From NCBI RefSeq assembly GCF_014529625.1, contig NZ_CP076039.1:1612001-1676000 (forward strand): a DNA stretch of 64,000 bases, written 5' to 3'. Positions 61,853 to 64,000 of this stretch are shown piece after piece. Made by a program: the position numbers and the translations under genes. The DNA comes from Candidatus Pelagisphaera phototrophica. Its GTDB lineage: Bacteria; Verrucomicrobiota; Verrucomicrobiia; Opitutales; Opitutaceae. Position 1 is the first letter of the stretch, and every line of letters begins with the position of its first letter. The notes under the pieces were generated by a model that worked only from the letters and a program-made list of their open reading frames with translations, was not told the DNA's origin and did no database searches.

Positions 61853-63382
61853 ATGATCAGAACGAGATTCATCAAAGAATTACTGCCATTTCTGTTTTTG
61901 CCCTTCGCCTTCAGCGTTCCGGTTTTAAACGGTGAATCCGCACGCAACATCCTTATGATCTCAGTCGACGACATGCGCGACTGGACCAATTTCCTAGGTG
62001 GCTACAAAGGCGAAGTCCACACCCCGCACATGGACGCTCTTGCGGCGCGGGGCATCAACTTCACTAATGCACACTGCCCGTCGCCCGTGTGCAATCCGAG
62101 CCGAACGTCGGTCATGACCGGGCTTATGCCGTCGACCACAGGGATCTATGACAACGGCCAGTGGTTGCGTGCCAACTACCCCGACAAGATGACCTTGCCG
62201 AAGTACTTCAAGCAACAGGGGTACCATGTCGTGGGAGCAGGCAAAAGCTTTCACCACACGGCTGGCAACAATCCACCTGATCAATGGCATGACTACTTCC
62301 GTTTCCCTTGGGCAGACTTCCCCTGGGTGCGAAGCAACAAACTAGCCTACCCCTGGACCGAATGGCAGCCACCCCCGCCAGGCTATCCGTTCAGCAAAGT
62401 CGAGTATTTGCGCGGCAGACAAGAAAGGGATTGGGGGATTTTGCCGCGGAAGGAATCGGAATATGATGACGTCCTTGTAGTCGACTACGCCATCGATTTC
62501 CTGGAGAGCCATTCAGGCGAAGCCTTCTTCCTGTCGGTAGGGACCTTTCACCCTCACTTGCCTTGGTATATCCCCAAGCGCTACCGCGATCTCTACGAAG
62601 ACTCGGAAATCCACTTACCTGAAGCCCCGAAAAATGACCTCGTTGATATACCCCCAATTCCGCAGCGATGGGCAGAACGGCGACGCGACGAAATGGAGGC
62701 AGTCAAGGATGCTGGCGAATGGGAAGAGGCTGTGCGTTGCTACTTGGCGAGTATTTCCTTTGCAGACGCACAGGTGGGGCGCGTGTTAGAGGCTCTCGCC
62801 AAATCGCCCTACGCCGACAACACGATCATCATTCTCTGGTCCGACCATGGCTGGCACCTAGGTGAAAAGGACCATTGGCATAAGTCCACCCTCTGGGAAG
62901 AGGCCACCCGCGTTCCTCTCATCATCGCTACTCCCGAAATGGAAACCGCAGGCGGAACTTCGAGTGCGCCCGTAAATCTTGTATCCATTTTCCCCACTCT
63001 CGTTGGTCTAATGGAAATGGAAAATGACATCGATTTCGACGGACCTGATCTGGCTCCTCTTCTGACCAACCCAAACGCTTCATGGCCACACGCCAGCTTG
63101 ATTGATTTCGGCTATGGCAATACGGCGGTTCGGGACAAGCGATGGCGCTACATTCGATATAGCGACGGATCAGAGGAGTTATACGATCACAAGAGTGACC
63201 CTAATGAATGGAAAAATTTGGCTACCGATCCAGTGTATCAATCAGTTAAGGACGAACTAGCGAAACACTTGCCATCTCATTATGCAAAGGACGTCCCCAG
63301 CAAGGATGGTTTTGTCTTTGATCCCGACAAGTGGACATTCACCGACAAGGATACTGGGCGGGTTGTCCATGGAGGACAGTGA
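61853..63382 (+). CDS. sulfatase, iduronate-2-sulfatase-like (S1_7 type)
   Basis: 509 residues with a signal peptide (hydrophobic 10-24). Active-site Cys80 is in VCNPSRTSVMTGLMPSTTG. Metal site: MISVDDMRDWTNFLGG and WSDHGWHLGEKDHWHKS; Lys/His motif GAGKSFHHT. It is closest in the window to the sulfatase at 52985-54367 but has an insertion rich in Pro and Trp (about 140-190) and a longer C-terminus. Its codons carry more C in third position than the gene before it, a hint of different ancestry. Confidence 0.92.
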   Translation: MIRTRFIKELLPFLFLPFAFSVPVLNGESARNILMISVDDMRDWTNFLGGYKGEVHTPHMDALAARGINFTNAHCPSPVCNPSRTSVMTGLMPSTTGIYDNGQWLRANYPDKMTLPKYFKQQGYHVVGAGKSFHHTAGNNPPDQWHDYFRFPWADFPWVRSNKLAYPWTEWQPPPPGYPFSKVEYLRGRQERDWGILPRKESEYDDVLVVDYAIDFLESHSGEAFFLSVGTFHPHLPWYIPKRYRDLYEDSEIHLPEAPKNDLVDIPPIPQRWAERRRDEMEAVKDAGEWEEAVRCYLASISFADAQVGRVLEALAKSPYADNTIIILWSDHGWHLGEKDHWHKSTLWEEATRVPLIIATPEMETAGGTSSAPVNLVSIFPTLVGLMEMENDIDFDGPDLAPLLTNPNASWPHASLIDFGYGNTAVRDKRWRYIRYSDGSEELYDHKSDPNEWKNLATDPVYQSVKDELAKHLPSHYAKDVPSKDGFVFDPDKWTFTDKDTGRVVHGGQ

Positions 63383-63503
63383 CTAAAATTATACTGATTC
63401 ACCTTCTCGCTCCTTATAGGATTTCCAAGTCGCTGGATCTGTACCTGTCGTATCCGCAATCACGATTTTTAACCGGAAACGAAAACAACCCATCCAAAAC
63501 ACT

Positions 63504-63872
63504 ATGATCAAGTACTCACCATTGCTTCTAGTCGCCATGATATTGATATCAGGCTGCGCGACCCTATACGAAAAACCTGACCCGTTTGTGGGGCAGTGGG
63601 AGATTGAATTCTCGCGCTCTCCGGGAGGCAATAAGAATGCCACCTTTAAAATAAACAAAAAAGAAGGTGTCTATTCGGGTACCCTCACCAATCCAACAGG
63701 TGAATATGCATTGAACGATTTATTGATAGATCCGAATGGCGCTTTACGTGCCGCTCTCAATTACCAAGGCTATTCTGTAGAAGTGAGTGCCAGTATGGAT
63801 GGAACCTTAATTACTGGAAAAAACGAAGTCCAAGGCAGGACCTTTGAATTCACCGGTGGGAAAGTAGAGTAG
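63504..63872 (+). CDS. small lipoprotein with one beta repeat
   Basis: 122 residues. A lipoprotein signal ends ILISGCATL. The mature part is a single repeat: GQWEIEFSRSPGGNKNATFK, GVYSGTLTNPTGEYALND and ALNYQGYSVEVSASMDG. It resembles each half of the two-repeat secreted protein at 58919-59611. Likely an outer-membrane or inner-membrane-anchored small beta-barrel; no function is known. It follows the last sulfatase by 121 bases. Confidence 0.75.
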   Translation: MIKYSPLLLVAMILISGCATLYEKPDPFVGQWEIEFSRSPGGNKNATFKINKKEGVYSGTLTNPTGEYALNDLLIDPNGALRAALNYQGYSVEVSASMDGTLITGKNEVQGRTFEFTGGKVE

Positions 63873-64000
63873 CTAATTATAAATTAAATAATGAGCTGCT
63901 TTGGGCTAAATCGGAGATTTGCTCGACGCACAGAATAAAGCATCAAGCACAAAGTTGCTAGTATCTAGTTATTCTGAAACGAATCACTCAGGACGATGGC
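63873..64000. other. end of window, nothing recognised
   Basis: 128 bases without coding pattern. AT-rich at the start (ctaattataaattaaataatg). The neighbouring gene, if any, lies outside. Confidence 0.4.

Overview
Organism. The window looks like a chromosomal segment of a marine Verrucomicrobiota (PVC-group) bacterium, perhaps a Puniceicoccales/Opitutales relative. This rests on a dense set of formylglycine-type sulfatases, PVC-type dehydrogenase/cytochrome fusions, a DUF1501 remnant, a DUF6807 (PmoA-like) protein and a lone GspE/GspF pair. The species assignment is inference. No rRNA, tRNA, CRISPR array, transposase or replication origin was seen.

Layout. 1-1060: hairpin repeats and a decayed DUF1501 gene. 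1061-8755: a ten-gene minus-strand Mrp-type cation/proton antiporter operon in the order E-F-G-(MrpA C-terminal piece)-B-C-D-D'-small protein-D''. This order resembles the antiporter half of archaeal Mbh/Mbs complexes, but no hydrogenase subunits are present. 8990-16735: DUF1294, a secreted unknown, GspE and GspF, a 70-residue unknown, DUF192, a PhoD-like protein that has lost its metal ligands, DUF4202 and a dead cation-diffusion facilitator. 16973-26696: a 1450-residue ThuA/dehydrogenase/cytochrome c/ThuA fusion, a PEP-hydrolase-like TIM barrel, a cupin, an AraC regulator, an enolase-superfamily enzyme and a Tat-exported NHL propeller. 27090-30475: a probable zinc-uptake locus (MerC-domain protein plus ZnuD-like TonB receptor with His/acid-rich loops).

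30458-63872: a sulfatase island with 13 full-length Cys-type sulfatases and two sulfatase remnants. Six sulfatases lie on the minus strand (30794-42094) with a fructokinase, a five-bladed-propeller glycosidase, a GH32 protein and a dead sugar MFS transporter. Seven lie on the plus strand (46311-63382) with a Gfo/Idh/MocA oxidoreductase, a c-type cytochrome, a PVC dehydrogenase, DUF6807 and small beta-rich secreted proteins. The halves diverge around 45000-45149, next to a PAS-AraC regulator, where a perfect 7-bp inverted repeat lies.

Working together (inference). Exported sulfatases would strip sulfate from several positions of a complex sulfated glycan. The glycosidases would release sugars, the fructokinase would phosphorylate one of them, and the oxidoreductases and cytochrome proteins would oxidise others. 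No SusC/SusD pair, polysaccharide lyase, sulfatase-maturing enzyme (FGE/anSME) or intact sugar transporter lies in the window, so these must be encoded elsewhere. The island shows gene birth and death: a tandem duplicate pair, scattered paralogues, a sulfatase 3' remnant and a 5' remnant.
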